A stretch of DNA of 64,000 nucleotides, from the NCBI GenBank assembly GCA_017656305.1, contig JACDOG010000005.1, positions 1 through 64,000 on the forward strand. Reading direction: 5' to 3'. Below are positions 25,389 to 34,371 of this stretch, piece after piece. Origin of the DNA: Thermoanaerobacteraceae bacterium. Lineage in GTDB: Bacteria; Bacillota; JADQBR01. The notes beneath the pieces were generated by a model. That model did not search any database. It saw only the letters and a list, made by a program, of their open reading frames with translations, and was not told the DNA's origin. How positions within the stretch are numbered: position 1 is the stretch's first letter; every line of letters starts with the position of its first letter. Made by a program: the position numbers and the translations under genes.

Positions 25389-26819
25389 TTATTCCAGGTA
25401 GCGCAACGGGTTGCGCGATTTTTCATTTACCAGCACTTCGAAGTGCAGGTGCGAGCCGGTACTGCGCCCCGTGCTACCTACCAAGCCGATAATATCTCCA
25501 CTGGACACCTCTTGACCCACCTTGACTTTGATTTTGGAAAGATGGGCATAACGCGTCTGTAGTCCATCGCCATGGTCAATTGCTACCAGATAACCATAGT
25601 TTCCGGACCAGCCGGCGAATAATACCTTGCCGTCCTCAGCCGCCAGAACCGGATCGCCGGTTTTTCCATCTATATCAATTCCCGTATGAAACTCCCTGCC
25701 CCGGTAGCCATAGCCGGAAGTAATCTTGCCCCGCAGGGGCCAGCCCAGTTCGCCATCACCACCGGCACCCCGGGAAGCAACCATCATTTTTGTACCGCGG
25801 CGGACTATTTTTGCTACCGGCTGGGTAAGCACCTTCTCGTAAATAATTTTCCGCTCCACTTCCCGGCCATTCCGCAAAGTTACCCGATACTGGACTTCCT
25901 TTTCACCGTATTTGCCCCACTCCTGAACTTCCTCCTGTCCCCGCCACAGCGAGCCATCAGAAATCACTTTCACCGGATAGGGCACTTTTTCTGTTACCGT
26001 CTCCTGATAAGTAGTCAGCGTGTGGATCACCGGCTCCGCTTTTACCAGCTTTAATTTCTGTCCCGGCTGTAAAGGTGTATCTTCTGAGATGCCCGGGTTG
26101 GCTGCTACTATGTATTCTACTTGCAAATTATAAGCCCTGGCAATGGTCCACAGGGAATCTCCTTCTTTAACCTCATGCGTTTGCACCACTTCGCTACCTG
26201 TAGTCAACAGATTGACAGCTTCTTCCACAGTAACAATCTCTTCGGGTTCTGCCGCCATGGAATTAAGCTTTACCTCCTCCTCAAACTTTACGGACTCTAC
26301 CGCTGCATCTTCCACCCCCGGTTTGTATTGTTCCTTTATGAGATCCAAAACCCTCTCAGCACTGGATTTATCTTGCAAAATCACCTTTGTTTCCTCATTT
26401 ACCTCTATTGCCGTAGCCATTATATTAAAAGTCAGCTTTTGTTTTAAAGCCTCATACAGGTCATCCCTGGTAGCCAGCGCCTGTTCGGCATCCACCTGGA
26501 CCGATTGAACGGTAAACTTGTTAACCCACACCACATTTCCTGTAACGCCTTCGGTCAAATCAGCTTTAACCTCTTCATAAACCTGCCACGCCAAATCACC
26601 ATCGCTAACCAAAGCCAGCTGTTTGCCATCCAGCGCGACAGCAAAAACCGCCCTCTGCTGGGGAACAAACAGTAAGACCATTGTAGAAAGCAATAAAAAC
26701 ATGCTTACCAAAAAAACCGGATGTTTCAAGTACTGGGAGATGCTATTATGGTTCTCCTTTTCCCTCACCGATACCTTGCCATCTGCCGCCGGCACTTCTT
26801 CCCTGGAGGCTGAATACAT
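25389..26819 (-). CDS. LysM-G5-M23 peptidoglycan endopeptidase
   Basis: This 476-residue membrane-anchored cell-wall protein has a short cytoplasmic N-terminus and a helix (about 33-52). A long external segment leads to a LysM domain (about 213-257, VKEGDSLWTIARAYNLQVEYI). A G5 domain follows (about 262-340), then an M23 endopeptidase domain (about 355-476). Zinc ligands are visible in HTGIDI and HLHFE, with YGYRGREFH before them. It resembles the SpoIIQ/SpoIIIAH-region and general murein hydrolase factors of spore formers. Transcribed alone. Confidence 0.92.
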   Translation of the reverse strand: MYSASREEVPAADGKVSVREKENHNSISQYLKHPVFLVSMFLLLSTMVLLFVPQQRAVFAVALDGKQLALVSDGDLAWQVYEEVKADLTEGVTGNVVWVNKFTVQSVQVDAEQALATRDDLYEALKQKLTFNIMATAIEVNEETKVILQDKSSAERVLDLIKEQYKPGVEDAAVESVKFEEEVKLNSMAAEPEEIVTVEEAVNLLTTGSEVVQTHEVKEGDSLWTIARAYNLQVEYIVAANPGISEDTPLQPGQKLKLVKAEPVIHTLTTYQETVTEKVPYPVKVISDGSLWRGQEEVQEWGKYGEKEVQYRVTLRNGREVERKIIYEKVLTQPVAKIVRRGTKMMVASRGAGGDGELGWPLRGKITSGYGYRGREFHTGIDIDGKTGDPVLAAEDGKVLFAGWSGNYGYLVAIDHGDGLQTRYAHLSKIKVKVGQEVSSGDIIGLVGSTGRSTGSHLHFEVLVNEKSRNPLRYLE

Positions 26820-27041
26820 GTCCTCCCTCCTTCCGCCTCTATTCTATTCTATGTCCCGCATAACCCATCCTGTGTGGAAAAACATTCCAGGGGGAAGTTT
26901 TCGGGTAGTCAGCATTAAATTGCCTGAACTAACTAATACGGCAGTTATCAACCAATATCCTGCTGCAAAAAATCACACTTTTTGTCGCCTCACCACTTAC
27001 CCTTTACAGGTTACGCGCAAGGGACACCTTTCAGGACCGGA

Positions 27042-27080
27042 AACAAAAAGAAACTACCCGACATTAACAGGTAGTTTCTC
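27042..27080 (-). terminator. intrinsic terminator of the SCIFF-ccdA-molybdoenzyme operon
   Basis: Long arms AGAAACTACC and GGTAGTTTCT (27049-27058, 27070-27079) are followed on the minus strand by TTTTTGTTT. Confidence 0.9.
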
Positions 27081-27091
27081 GCAACCGGAAA

Positions 27092-29101
27092 CTATTTAAT
27101 TTCCGCCATTCGTCTAATACTGCAACGGCAGTCATAATAGGCGGCAGTGGTACCCATATCAGAGACAGTATCGGGAGTTAAAAAATTTACCCCTCCGCCA
27201 AATTTTAACCACCAGCCTTCCTCTATCACCAGGACACCGGGCAAAACGTGCCTGCTCAGCTTGGCAACGGCCGTGACCTGCCCGCGAGGACTCTCCACCA
27301 GCACATCCATACCATCACCGATGCCGTACTCCATGGCCGTTTCCGGATGAATCTCTACCGGCATATGCAGGGTCTCATGCAGCTGCAGGTCATGAAACTG
27401 GGAGTGAAGCCTCCCGCTGCTGTGCGGCGACAGTAAAATTAGCGGGTATGTTTTTTGAACATCCTTACTGCCAATTTCCCCGTTCTCTTTCATCGCGGCT
27501 ACCGGTTCTAAAGCCAAGGCTTCGGAATACAATTCAATTTTACCCGACGGGGTATTAAACTTTTTATCCTTCCAGGCAACATCAGGTATCACCGGATTAA
27601 GAATCACGCTTTTTTCCTTTAACGACGCCAAATCTACACCGTATTCTTGCAGCGGCTCCAGCAGTTTTTCCATCCATTGCTGCCGGGTCAGCCTGCCGAA
27701 TTTGTCCGCCAGTCCCATCCTTTCGGCCAGCCGGCTGAATATCCACATATCCGAACGGCAGTCTCCCAGGGGTTCTACCAGTTGAGGCGCGTATGCCAGG
27801 TACTGATTCATACCGTTAGCAACAATATTTTCTTCCTCAAAAATGGTAGTACAGGGCAGAACCAAATCGCTCTCCAAAGCAGTATCCGTCAGCATAAAAT
27901 CCACGGTTACCACAAACTCCGCCTGCTTAAAGGCCTGCCTCACCTTGGCTGTGTTGGGAAGCTGGGTCACCGGATTAGACCGGTTGACAAAGATGGCACG
28001 TATCGGCGGTTCTTTTAAACCCAGCACCTCTTCCCCCCACCGGGGATAGGCAATTTTTCTACCGGTTCTGGCCAGTTCCGGCCCGGTAATATCCTTAAGT
28101 ACGCGGCTCTTATAATCGGAATAGGAATAATTGACCCCACCGCCGCTTTTGCCGACGTTGCCCGTAATAGCCGCTAGCGAATCAATGGCACGAACGATCC
28201 GGCCACCATTGCTGTACCGCTGCATGCCGTATCCCAGGTAAATACTGGCAGTGCAGGCCCGGGCATAAAGGCCGGCAAACTCTTCTATTCGTTTTGCCGG
28301 TATCCCGGTTACGATTTCGGCTTTCTCCGGAGTAACATCTTTGACCACTTCCAGGTACTCAGCAAAACCCTTAACATGGTTGGCAACAAAGTCCAAGTCC
28401 AGCCACCGTTCACGGCAAATGACATGTGCCGCCGCCAGCGCCAGCACCCCGTCGGTGCCAGGCTTGACCTGCAAAAACATGTCCGCTTCAAAGGGCAGTT
28501 TGATATTGATGGGGTTGATTACTACCACACGCCCACCTTTACTTTTCACTTCTTTCAAGTAAGGCAAGAAGTGCCTGTTGGTAACGGCTACATTACGCCC
28601 CCAGAGCACCACCACTTCACTATTCAATACGTCTTCCCAACGGTGAGAACGCACGCCGCCGAAATCAGCAACCTGTGCTGCAAAGCCCGCTCCCCAGCAA
28701 AGACTGCCGTAAGTGGTGGTGACACCCCCGTAGGCATTGAAAAAGCGCTGGACCAGGTCATTGAGCAAACCGTTGCTCCCCGAGTCAAAACTATGTAAAA
28801 CAGCAGTAGTCCCGCTCTCCCCGGCGATTTTGTCCAGTTTTTCCGTCATCAGGTCCAAGGCATCATCCCAGGAAATTTTCTGCCAGCCGGAGGCAGTTTT
28901 GCGCAGAGGAACCCGCACCCTGTCTGGGCTGTACAAACGTTCCACCTGCCTGTGCGCTTTGGAACAAACAGTCCCCCTCGTATAAGGATGCTCCGGATCT
29001 CCGGTAACTTTGGTCACTTTACCATCCCTGACTTCCACCATCAAAACGCAGGAGTCAAAACAATTCAGGGGACACACCGATTTGTATACAGCCATCTGCA
29101 T
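27092..29101 (-). CDS. molybdopterin-dependent oxidoreductase with N-terminal 4Fe-4S site
   Basis: This 669-residue member of the DMSO-reductase family has four Cys for a 4Fe-4S cluster near the N-terminus (CPLNCFDSC and GTVCSK). A molybdopterin fold (about 50-530) and a C-terminal dinucleotide-binding domain (about 545-665) follow. No Tat signal is seen, so it is probably cytoplasmic. No small electron-transfer or membrane subunit lies next to it. The substrate is not deducible; thiosulfate/polysulfide-type or formate-type reactions are family options. It lies four bases after ccdA; the ATG at 29095 is an alternative start. Confidence 0.88.
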   Translation of the reverse strand: MQMAVYKSVCPLNCFDSCVLMVEVRDGKVTKVTGDPEHPYTRGTVCSKAHRQVERLYSPDRVRVPLRKTASGWQKISWDDALDLMTEKLDKIAGESGTTAVLHSFDSGSNGLLNDLVQRFFNAYGGVTTTYGSLCWGAGFAAQVADFGGVRSHRWEDVLNSEVVVLWGRNVAVTNRHFLPYLKEVKSKGGRVVVINPINIKLPFEADMFLQVKPGTDGVLALAAAHVICRERWLDLDFVANHVKGFAEYLEVVKDVTPEKAEIVTGIPAKRIEEFAGLYARACTASIYLGYGMQRYSNGGRIVRAIDSLAAITGNVGKSGGGVNYSYSDYKSRVLKDITGPELARTGRKIAYPRWGEEVLGLKEPPIRAIFVNRSNPVTQLPNTAKVRQAFKQAEFVVTVDFMLTDTALESDLVLPCTTIFEEENIVANGMNQYLAYAPQLVEPLGDCRSDMWIFSRLAERMGLADKFGRLTRQQWMEKLLEPLQEYGVDLASLKEKSVILNPVIPDVAWKDKKFNTPSGKIELYSEALALEPVAAMKENGEIGSKDVQKTYPLILLSPHSSGRLHSQFHDLQLHETLHMPVEIHPETAMEYGIGDGMDVLVESPRGQVTAVAKLSRHVLPGVLVIEEGWWLKFGGGVNFLTPDTVSDMGTTAAYYDCRCSIRRMAEIK

Positions 29102-29105
29102 ACAC

Positions 29106-29792
29106 CTACCTCAACGCCAAACTGATGTAATAAAGCCCCAGAACGACCAGAATCAGACCGCTAATGGTATTTAACACGTGACCCCACTTTTGCATAGTAG
29201 CCATCTTTTTCAGTAACCCCGTAAAAGTACCGACCAACAGCAGCGGGAAACCGTGGCCCAGGCCATAGACAAATAGCAGTGCACCACCGCCCAACAGCTG
29301 GCCCTTCGTTGCCACGTATGCAAGAATTACAGCCAGAACAGGCGTTGAACAGGCCGAAGCCACCAGCCCGAAAAACAGGCCTACCAGATATGCCCCGATA
29401 AGGCCGCGTTTTCGCGGTGCCACCAGGTTCAGCGTAGGCCAGTTTATCTGGTAGAAACCCATGAGGTTGAGCCCCATGGCTATGGCCACTGCCGCCATAA
29501 AGTAATACCACCCGTCACCTATACTGCCAAAGACGGTACCTAAAGATGCCGCTACCAACCCCATGATACTGAAAGTAGTTGCCAGGCCAAGGCTGAAGGC
29601 CAACGACAGAACAAACCCCCGGCCTTTGGAAGCCTCACCGTATCCGCCGACGTAAGCCACCAGAACCGGGACCATGGACAGTACGCAGGGGCTGAGACTG
29701 GTAGCTATCCCGCTGAGATAAATTATCAGGAAAGTAGTAACAGTTATCTGGTCAATGGCCTGCGGCACCAGTTGTGAAAATGCATCCGGCAT
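29106..29792 (-). CDS. ccdA: CcdA/DsbD-type thiol-transfer membrane protein
   Basis: This 228-residue membrane protein has six helices. CcdA carries reducing equivalents from cytoplasmic thioredoxin across the membrane, for apocytochrome c and other external thiols. The two conserved Cys occur in SPCVLSMVPVL (helix 1) and SACSTPVLAVIL (helix 4). It lies between the SCIFF maturase and the molybdoenzyme with gaps of 14 and 4 bases. It would also fit the cytochrome c maturation system encoded 10 kb away. Confidence 0.9.
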   Translation of the reverse strand: MPDAFSQLVPQAIDQITVTTFLIIYLSGIATSLSPCVLSMVPVLVAYVGGYGEASKGRGFVLSLAFSLGLATTFSIMGLVAASLGTVFGSIGDGWYYFMAAVAIAMGLNLMGFYQINWPTLNLVAPRKRGLIGAYLVGLFFGLVASACSTPVLAVILAYVATKGQLLGGGALLFVYGLGHGFPLLLVGTFTGLLKKMATMQKWGHVLNTISGLILVVLGLYYISLALR

Positions 29793-29806
29793 GTTTCTCT
29801 CTCCCT

Positions 29807-31180
29807 TTATTCTTGTAAAAGTTTCTTAACCTCCAGGTAGATGGCACACTCCAGGCGTTTTTTCTGTATCAAACAGCCCACGCCATAAGGCGTAAACAGA
29901 TCACCATTCTGCTGGTAAGCATTGGCGTTACATCCCCCGCTGCAGTGAAAACGCGCCCAGCACTGCGGGCAATCCTTTTTATTAAAAACATGTGCCCGCT
30001 GAAAATAGCTGCTCAGGTCCCAGTTAGTTATTCCTGTTCCCACGTTACCTAAACAGAATTCCTCTTCACCCACAAACTGGTGGCAGGGATACAGGTCTCC
30101 CCCAGGCGTAACCGCCAGGTATTCAAAACCTGCCCCGCAGCCCCTGAGCCTTTTTGACAGGCACGGTCCCTGTTCCAGGTTGACATTAAAGTGAAAGAAA
30201 TTAAAAGATTTGCCCTGAGCCTGCCATTCCAGGTAAAGCTCCACCAGCCGGTCATACTCCTGGGCAATACGAGGGTAGTCCTGCTCGCTCAGGGAATAGG
30301 GGGCCTCCGGAGGCGCCACTACCGGTTCCACCGATAATTCCCGAAAACCCTGCCTGAGCATATGCACTATATCCTCTGAAAAATCCAAATTATGCCTGGT
30401 ATAAGTCCCTCTGATATAATAGTCTACACCATTTAAGTCGCGCACCATAGAGTGAAAATTAGGCAATATCTTCCCATAACTGCCCTCACCGTTTGCCGCA
30501 GGCCGCATGTAGTCGTTAATTTCCGGCCTGCCGTCCAAACTGAGAACCACCTTAATCCCGTGGTCCTTAATAAACTTTCTTACCGCCTCATCCAGCAGCA
30601 TGCCATTAGTGGTCAGCGTCAGCCGGATTTCTTTACCCGTTTTCCGGGCAGCTTCTTTGGCATACAGGACCGTATCCCGCACCACGGAAAAATTTAGCAG
30701 CGGTTCCCCGCCGAAAAAATCTATCTCGCAAAATTGCCGCGGTCCGGAAGCGTCCAGCAGGAAATCCACCGCCTGTTTTGCCGTGGCCAGGTCCATCAAC
30801 TGCCGTTCTCCACCAAACCGTCCCGTACCGGCAAAACAGTACCGGCAGCGCAGGTTGCAGTCGTGTGAAACATGTAGGCATAATGACTTGATATACGACT
30901 GTTCCTGTTCCAGCGCCCCAACATCAATTGTGCTTTTGCTGCCCAGCAGTCCCTGCTGCTGCAGCCCTGCCAGCTGGTCACCGGCCTCCTTCACGGCCTG
31001 CCAGCCGTACCTGGTCGCCAGCGGTTCAGGAGACTCCCCATTCAGCAAACAACGCAGGTATTCCGCGGCCACGTCATCCAGTACATGCACGGCACCGCTG
31101 TTGACGTCCAGCAGGATATTCAGTTCCCGGTATGAAAACAGGTGTACGTCACTGGGGCTAAGTTCTTTGATAGCATGCAT
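29807..31180 (-). CDS. radical SAM/SPASM maturase of the SCIFF peptide
   Basis: This 457-residue enzyme installs thioether cross-links in the adjacent six-Cys peptide. The radical SAM motif CNLRCRYC is at about 107-114. A C-terminal SPASM domain (about 350-440) has Cys-rich CGAGFEYLAVTPGGDLYPCHQ and CPQCWARFHCSGGC for auxiliary 4Fe-4S clusters. An N-terminal RRE-like segment precedes them. The ATG at 31180 has GGAG eight bases upstream. A terminator lies between the peptide gene and this one, so much of the transcript may stop before the maturase. Confidence 0.92.
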   Translation of the reverse strand: MHAIKELSPSDVHLFSYRELNILLDVNSGAVHVLDDVAAEYLRCLLNGESPEPLATRYGWQAVKEAGDQLAGLQQQGLLGSKSTIDVGALEQEQSYIKSLCLHVSHDCNLRCRYCFAGTGRFGGERQLMDLATAKQAVDFLLDASGPRQFCEIDFFGGEPLLNFSVVRDTVLYAKEAARKTGKEIRLTLTTNGMLLDEAVRKFIKDHGIKVVLSLDGRPEINDYMRPAANGEGSYGKILPNFHSMVRDLNGVDYYIRGTYTRHNLDFSEDIVHMLRQGFRELSVEPVVAPPEAPYSLSEQDYPRIAQEYDRLVELYLEWQAQGKSFNFFHFNVNLEQGPCLSKRLRGCGAGFEYLAVTPGGDLYPCHQFVGEEEFCLGNVGTGITNWDLSSYFQRAHVFNKKDCPQCWARFHCSGGCNANAYQQNGDLFTPYGVGCLIQKKRLECAIYLEVKKLLQE

Positions 31181-31205
31181 TTCCACCACTCCAGTTAACC
31201 AGGTC

Positions 31206-31232
31206 TAAAAAAATAAAACCCACGGAAGTGGG
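31206..31232 (-). terminator. terminator/attenuator between SCIFF peptide and maturase
   Basis: CCCAC and GTGGG arms (31219-31223, 31228-31232) are followed on the minus strand by TTTTATTTTTTT. It would make the peptide more abundant than the enzyme. Confidence 0.82.
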
Positions 31233-31239
31233 CTGCAAC

Positions 31240-31389
31240 CTACTTATTTTCACAAACCTGATTTCCCACGGTACAAGAAGTCTTGCAGGCCGATTGGCAG
31301 GAGGACTGGCAGGTCCCACAACCACCGGTTTTCAGAGATTCCTGTAATTTTGGATTAACAATGGTTTTTATATGTACTTTTCCGCTCAT
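31240..31389 (-). CDS. SCIFF precursor peptide (six cysteines in forty-five residues)
   Basis: This 49-residue RiPP precursor is nearly universal in Clostridia. It begins MSGKVHIKTIVNPKLQESLK, followed by Cys24, 27, 31, 35, 39 and 46, and matches the invariant SCIFF core pattern. The ATG at 31389 has AGGAGG nine bases upstream; longer frames to 31461 are not needed. It is the substrate of the neighbouring SPASM enzyme. Its function in the cell is not known. Confidence 0.95.
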   Translation of the reverse strand: MSGKVHIKTIVNPKLQESLKTGGCGTCQSSCQSACKTSCTVGNQVCENK

Positions 31390-31529
31390 GAAACAATACC
31401 TCCTCGCATTCAAGTTCACTGCAGTCATTATACCACAAGAACCGGTACCCGGCAAAAGCAAAAAGCAACAGGAGATTGTAATATTTTATCGAAATGTATC
31501 CATAAAACAACCTTTGGGAGGAAAATGCC

Positions 31530-32654
31530 TTGAAAAGACTATTATCCCTGGTTTTAATCATTATATTAACGTCTGTTATCTCCGGTTGCAGCCTGCCGGA
31601 CCTGCCGCTGCCCTGGCAAAAGGATAAGCAGGCTGAAGCCGGCAGGACGGCAGCCAAACAAACGGTGCAATCCCAGCAAAAAAGTACCGGTACCGTACCA
31701 CTCAGCCAGCGGAAAATAGTTTTGGTCAGTGAAAGGCCCCAGCCGATTGACCTGGTAGGTAAAATCACAAACTTTTTAACAGCCTGGCAAAATAGTGACT
31801 ATCAAACCTTGCTGGAAGATAAAATGTGGCAACAGTATATCCGAGAAAACTACGAAACAAATATCGCTTTCAAATTGTACTGGGACGACCTGAAAAAGCA
31901 GCTGCAGGAAAGTGCCGCGCAGGCGGGTATTACCCTGTTTTCCGGGAAACCAGAATTATCCCGGACAATACTCGGCCCAGAAGCACTGGTTGAAGCCACC
32001 CTGGATAACTGGGTGCAGTTTCAATTTCATTTAAATCAATACGGGAATCAATGGGCAATTAAACATGTTGATTACCGCAAAACCGATTTTGCGGAAAAGT
32101 GGTATCAAAATAACTCTTTTTACAAAACCATCAAACCGCTATACAATTCATATCAAACCCTGGTTGACTGGTCAGACTGGGCATTTCAACAGGATACACC
32201 TCAGGAACTGTCCCGTTACTACCGGGATATTCAAGCTTTGGAAAACCGGCTAACCGGTCTGAAACCAACCCCGGAAGCAAGACAGCTGCAGGAAAACTGG
32301 CTGGCTGCTGTCAGAGCTTTAAGGAAAGCAGTAGCGGAGAAAATGAACCAAAAGGACCCCGAAACAATCATCAGAGAGACCAGCACGCTTGTGGACACCA
32401 TAGATAGAGCTGAAAATATGAAAGACCCGTTAACCGACAAACTGGAAAAGGCGGACGGTATAGATGAAGATCTGGCAGAAGATACCCTGGCCAATGCCCA
32501 AACCATACTGGAACAAAAACTGCAGCAGTTAAAAAACAAATCCAATTTATCCAACACTTCGGTAGACACTCAAAAAAGGACCTGGGAAGACCTGCACAGC
32601 CAGTTTACCAGCAGTTTCGATGATTACCAGGAACAATACGGCGGTACCAATTAA
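31530..32654 (+). CDS. lipoprotein of unknown function
   Basis: The 374-residue product has a lipoprotein signal (residues 1-20, lipobox ISGC with Cys20). It then has a Gln/Lys-rich linker, an alpha/beta domain (about 70-190, NTF2-like in length and pattern) and a helical, Glu/Lys-rich C-terminal half that probably forms coiled coils. GGGAGG precedes the ATG. It is one of the few plus-strand genes and is divergent from the SCIFF gene. Family not recognised; the envelope location is well supported. Confidence 0.85.
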   Translation: MKRLLSLVLIIILTSVISGCSLPDLPLPWQKDKQAEAGRTAAKQTVQSQQKSTGTVPLSQRKIVLVSERPQPIDLVGKITNFLTAWQNSDYQTLLEDKMWQQYIRENYETNIAFKLYWDDLKKQLQESAAQAGITLFSGKPELSRTILGPEALVEATLDNWVQFQFHLNQYGNQWAIKHVDYRKTDFAEKWYQNNSFYKTIKPLYNSYQTLVDWSDWAFQQDTPQELSRYYRDIQALENRLTGLKPTPEARQLQENWLAAVRALRKAVAEKMNQKDPETIIRETSTLVDTIDRAENMKDPLTDKLEKADGIDEDLAEDTLANAQTILEQKLQQLKNKSNLSNTSVDTQKRTWEDLHSQFTSSFDDYQEQYGGTN

Positions 32655-32690
32655 AACTTCCTTCCCCGGGAGGCTTTCCTTGCAGCAAAG

Positions 32691-32715
32691 TAAAAAAAAA
32701 CAGCATATACGCTGT
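32691..32715 (-). terminator. intrinsic terminator after the ATP-grasp gene
   Basis: ACAGC and GCTGT arms (32700-32704, 32711-32715) are followed by a run of nine T residues on the minus strand. Confidence 0.85.
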
Positions 32716-33522
32716 CTAAGAGGCTTTTTGTGTGAAAAGGTCCGGTTTGGGCGGTTCCGGTTGGTCCAGGTTGGTAATATACTCCATGATAAATTTGGCC
32801 AGCGGTACCTTGGACTGCAGCAGGGCCTGGTTGCCAAACAAAACATTGAACTCCAGGAAATACAACTTGTCTTCCACCACAGCCAGGTCAAACCCGGCAT
32901 GGTTTATCCCTAAAGTCCCGGCAACGCGTTCCACCAGGCTGATAACCTCCCGCGGCACCGGCGAAAAATCTATCCTGCCGCCCTGGGCAACATTGTTTTT
33001 AAAATTACCACCGCCAACTCGCCAGTAGGCGCAGACTACCCGCTTACCTACATACACCGCTCTTATATCCCGGTCTATAGGCAGGTATTCCTGCAAGTAC
33101 AAAACCCGGTTGCTGCTCAGGTATTGTTCCAACTGCCTGGCATTTTCTATTAAATAAACACCCCTGCCCATGGAACTGCGCACTTCTTTGGCGATAAAAG
33201 GAAACTGAAAGTAGTCCAAAATTTCTTCCGCAACACCGGCCACATTAGCTTTGATCAGTGTATCGGGCACGTGTTCCGGTGCCACTGCCCAAAGCGCCCG
33301 GGTCATCTCCACTTTATCATGTCCCAGGTGGTAGGAATTAATGCTGGGAAAGATTTTTTTACCCCAGCCATACACCAGAAAGTTAACCTGCCAGTACTCG
33401 GGAAACAGTACCCAGTCAGCACTTTTTACCAGCTCTTTTTCTTTAAAAATCAGCTCTGGTTTAACGTAGGTCACTCCCGGAATACCGGCACTGCGAAACG
33501 GGTCAAAAGAAACCAAGCGCAC
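32716..33522 (-). CDS. ATP-grasp ligase (RimK-like)
   Basis: This 268-residue protein has an ATP-grasp fold. The central IAKEVRSSMGRGVYLIENARQL and LYLQEYLPIDRDIRAVYVGKRVVCAYWR match RimK-like ligases, and the C-terminal metal-binding segment is GFDLAVVEDKLYFLEFNVLFGNQAL. The GTG at 33522 is chosen because GGGAGGG lies eight bases upstream and the protein then begins MRLVSFDPFR. A longer frame runs to 33621. Such enzymes join amino acids or peptides to a carboxylate; the substrate is unknown. Transcribed alone. Confidence 0.85.
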   Translation of the reverse strand: MRLVSFDPFRSAGIPGVTYVKPELIFKEKELVKSADWVLFPEYWQVNFLVYGWGKKIFPSINSYHLGHDKVEMTRALWAVAPEHVPDTLIKANVAGVAEEILDYFQFPFIAKEVRSSMGRGVYLIENARQLEQYLSSNRVLYLQEYLPIDRDIRAVYVGKRVVCAYWRVGGGNFKNNVAQGGRIDFSPVPREVISLVERVAGTLGINHAGFDLAVVEDKLYFLEFNVLFGNQALLQSKVPLAKFIMEYITNLDQPEPPKPDLFTQKAS

Positions 33523-33621
33523 CCGCTTCACCCTCCCACACCTTGAATAATACGTTATCTGATAGTTAATCATAAGCTGTTTCTTACGGATAGTCAATAC
33601 GGTTTTTGTCCCACCATGCAC

Positions 33622-33765
33622 CTATTTTTCTTTGTCAAACATCCAGAAATCATTCAACATCAGCCTAATTCCCCCCCAAACTTCCGGATCTTCCTGACCC
33701 AGCCTCCAGACTGCAATGCCGGGTAGATTGTAGGGAAATTTCCACCTTAAGACTTTTGTTGTCAT
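33622..33765 (-). pseudogene. C-terminal remnant of a GH18 (YaaH-like) spore hydrolase
   Basis: A 47-codon frame contains NLPGIAVWRLGQEDPEVW, the typical end of GH18-family spore germination proteins, where the chain normally closes shortly after. Upstream there is no catalytic domain. No good ribosome site precedes its ATG. It is probably a leftover of a deleted gene. Confidence 0.5.
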
Positions 33766-33879
33766 TTGTTGAAGGGTTACTGGGCACTGGCCCGTCTACT
33801 ATATGCTAGGTTGCTGAACCTATAAAGTAGTTTAATACCATTCTTGCTTCTAACACCTGATAACACATTTTACAGCACA

Positions 33880-33907
33880 AACAAAAAACGGCGGAAAGTC
33901 CGCCGTT
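33880..33907 (-). terminator. intrinsic terminator after tRNA-Gly
   Basis: AACGGCGGA and TCCGCCGTT arms (33887-33895, 33899-33907) are followed by TTTTGTTTG on the minus strand. Confidence 0.93.
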
Positions 33908-33914
33908 AAAAATT

Positions 33915-33989
33915 TGGAGCGGGCGAGGGGATTCGAACCCCCGGCTCTCGGCTTGGGAAGCCGATGCTCTACCCCTGAGCTACGCCCGC
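33915..33989 (-). tRNA. tRNA-Gly(CCC)
   Basis: The seven-base acceptor stem GCGGGCG/CGCCCGC, anticodon loop TTCCCAA, T loop GGTTCGAAT and encoded CCA are all present. It is the last gene of the cluster, behind its own upstream terminator. Confidence 0.95.
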
Positions 33990-34052
33990 AAGTGTAGTTC
34001 TATTTATATTATAGCCTTATTCTCAAGTTTATGCAACTTGAATTATCTAACA

Positions 34053-34077
34053 TAAAAAAGACCTCATGGCGAGGTCT
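34053..34077 (-). terminator. intrinsic terminator inside the tRNA cluster
   Basis: AGACCTC and GAGGTCT arms (34059-34065, 34071-34077) are followed by TTTTTTATG on the minus strand. It lies after the tRNA-like element and before tRNA-Gly. Confidence 0.9.
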
Positions 34078-34088
34078 CAAAATTAATC

Positions 34089-34157
34089 TGGAACGGAACT
34101 CAGGAATTGCACCTGAACCTGGAACCTGGTCGGTTCCGGCCCGCCTATGGATTCCGC
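34089..34157 (-). ncRNA. tRNA-like element lacking a normal D arm
   Basis: A 69-base element can fold with acceptor GCGGAAT/GTTCCGT (G-U pairs at both ends), T arm TCAGG/CCTGA with loop TGCAATT, and anticodon-like arm GGAAC/GTTCC with loop CGACCAG. It ends in TCCA. Only 13 bases stand where a D arm should be, and U33 is replaced by G. It is a decayed tRNA or a tRNA-like RNA; a chance fold is possible. Confidence 0.35.
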
Positions 34158-34163
34158 ATGATT

Positions 34164-34240
34164 TGGCGGAGCTGACGGGACTTGAACCCGCGACCTCCAG
34201 CTTGACAGGCTGGCATGGTAACCATCTCCACCACAGCTCC
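34164..34240 (-). tRNA. tRNA-Asp(GTC)
   Basis: Acceptor GGAGCTG/CAGCTCC, anticodon loop CTGTCAA with GTC, GGTTCAAGT T loop, discriminator G and encoded CCA are present. Confidence 0.95.
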
Positions 34241-34292
34241 ACACACGTGGGGCAAGAAGCCCCCTTAAAGCTTCTTGCCCCTCAGTATTGTA

Positions 34293-34368
34293 TGGTGGGC
34301 GATGCAAGGCTCGAACTTGCGACCCCCTGCTTGTAAGGCAGGTGCTCTCCCAGCTGAGCTAATCGCCC
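34293..34368 (-). tRNA. tRNA-Val(TAC)
   Basis: Acceptor GGGCGAT/ATCGCCC, anticodon loop CTTACAA, GTTCGAGC T loop and encoded ACCA are present. Confidence 0.96.
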
Positions 34369-34371
34369 AAA

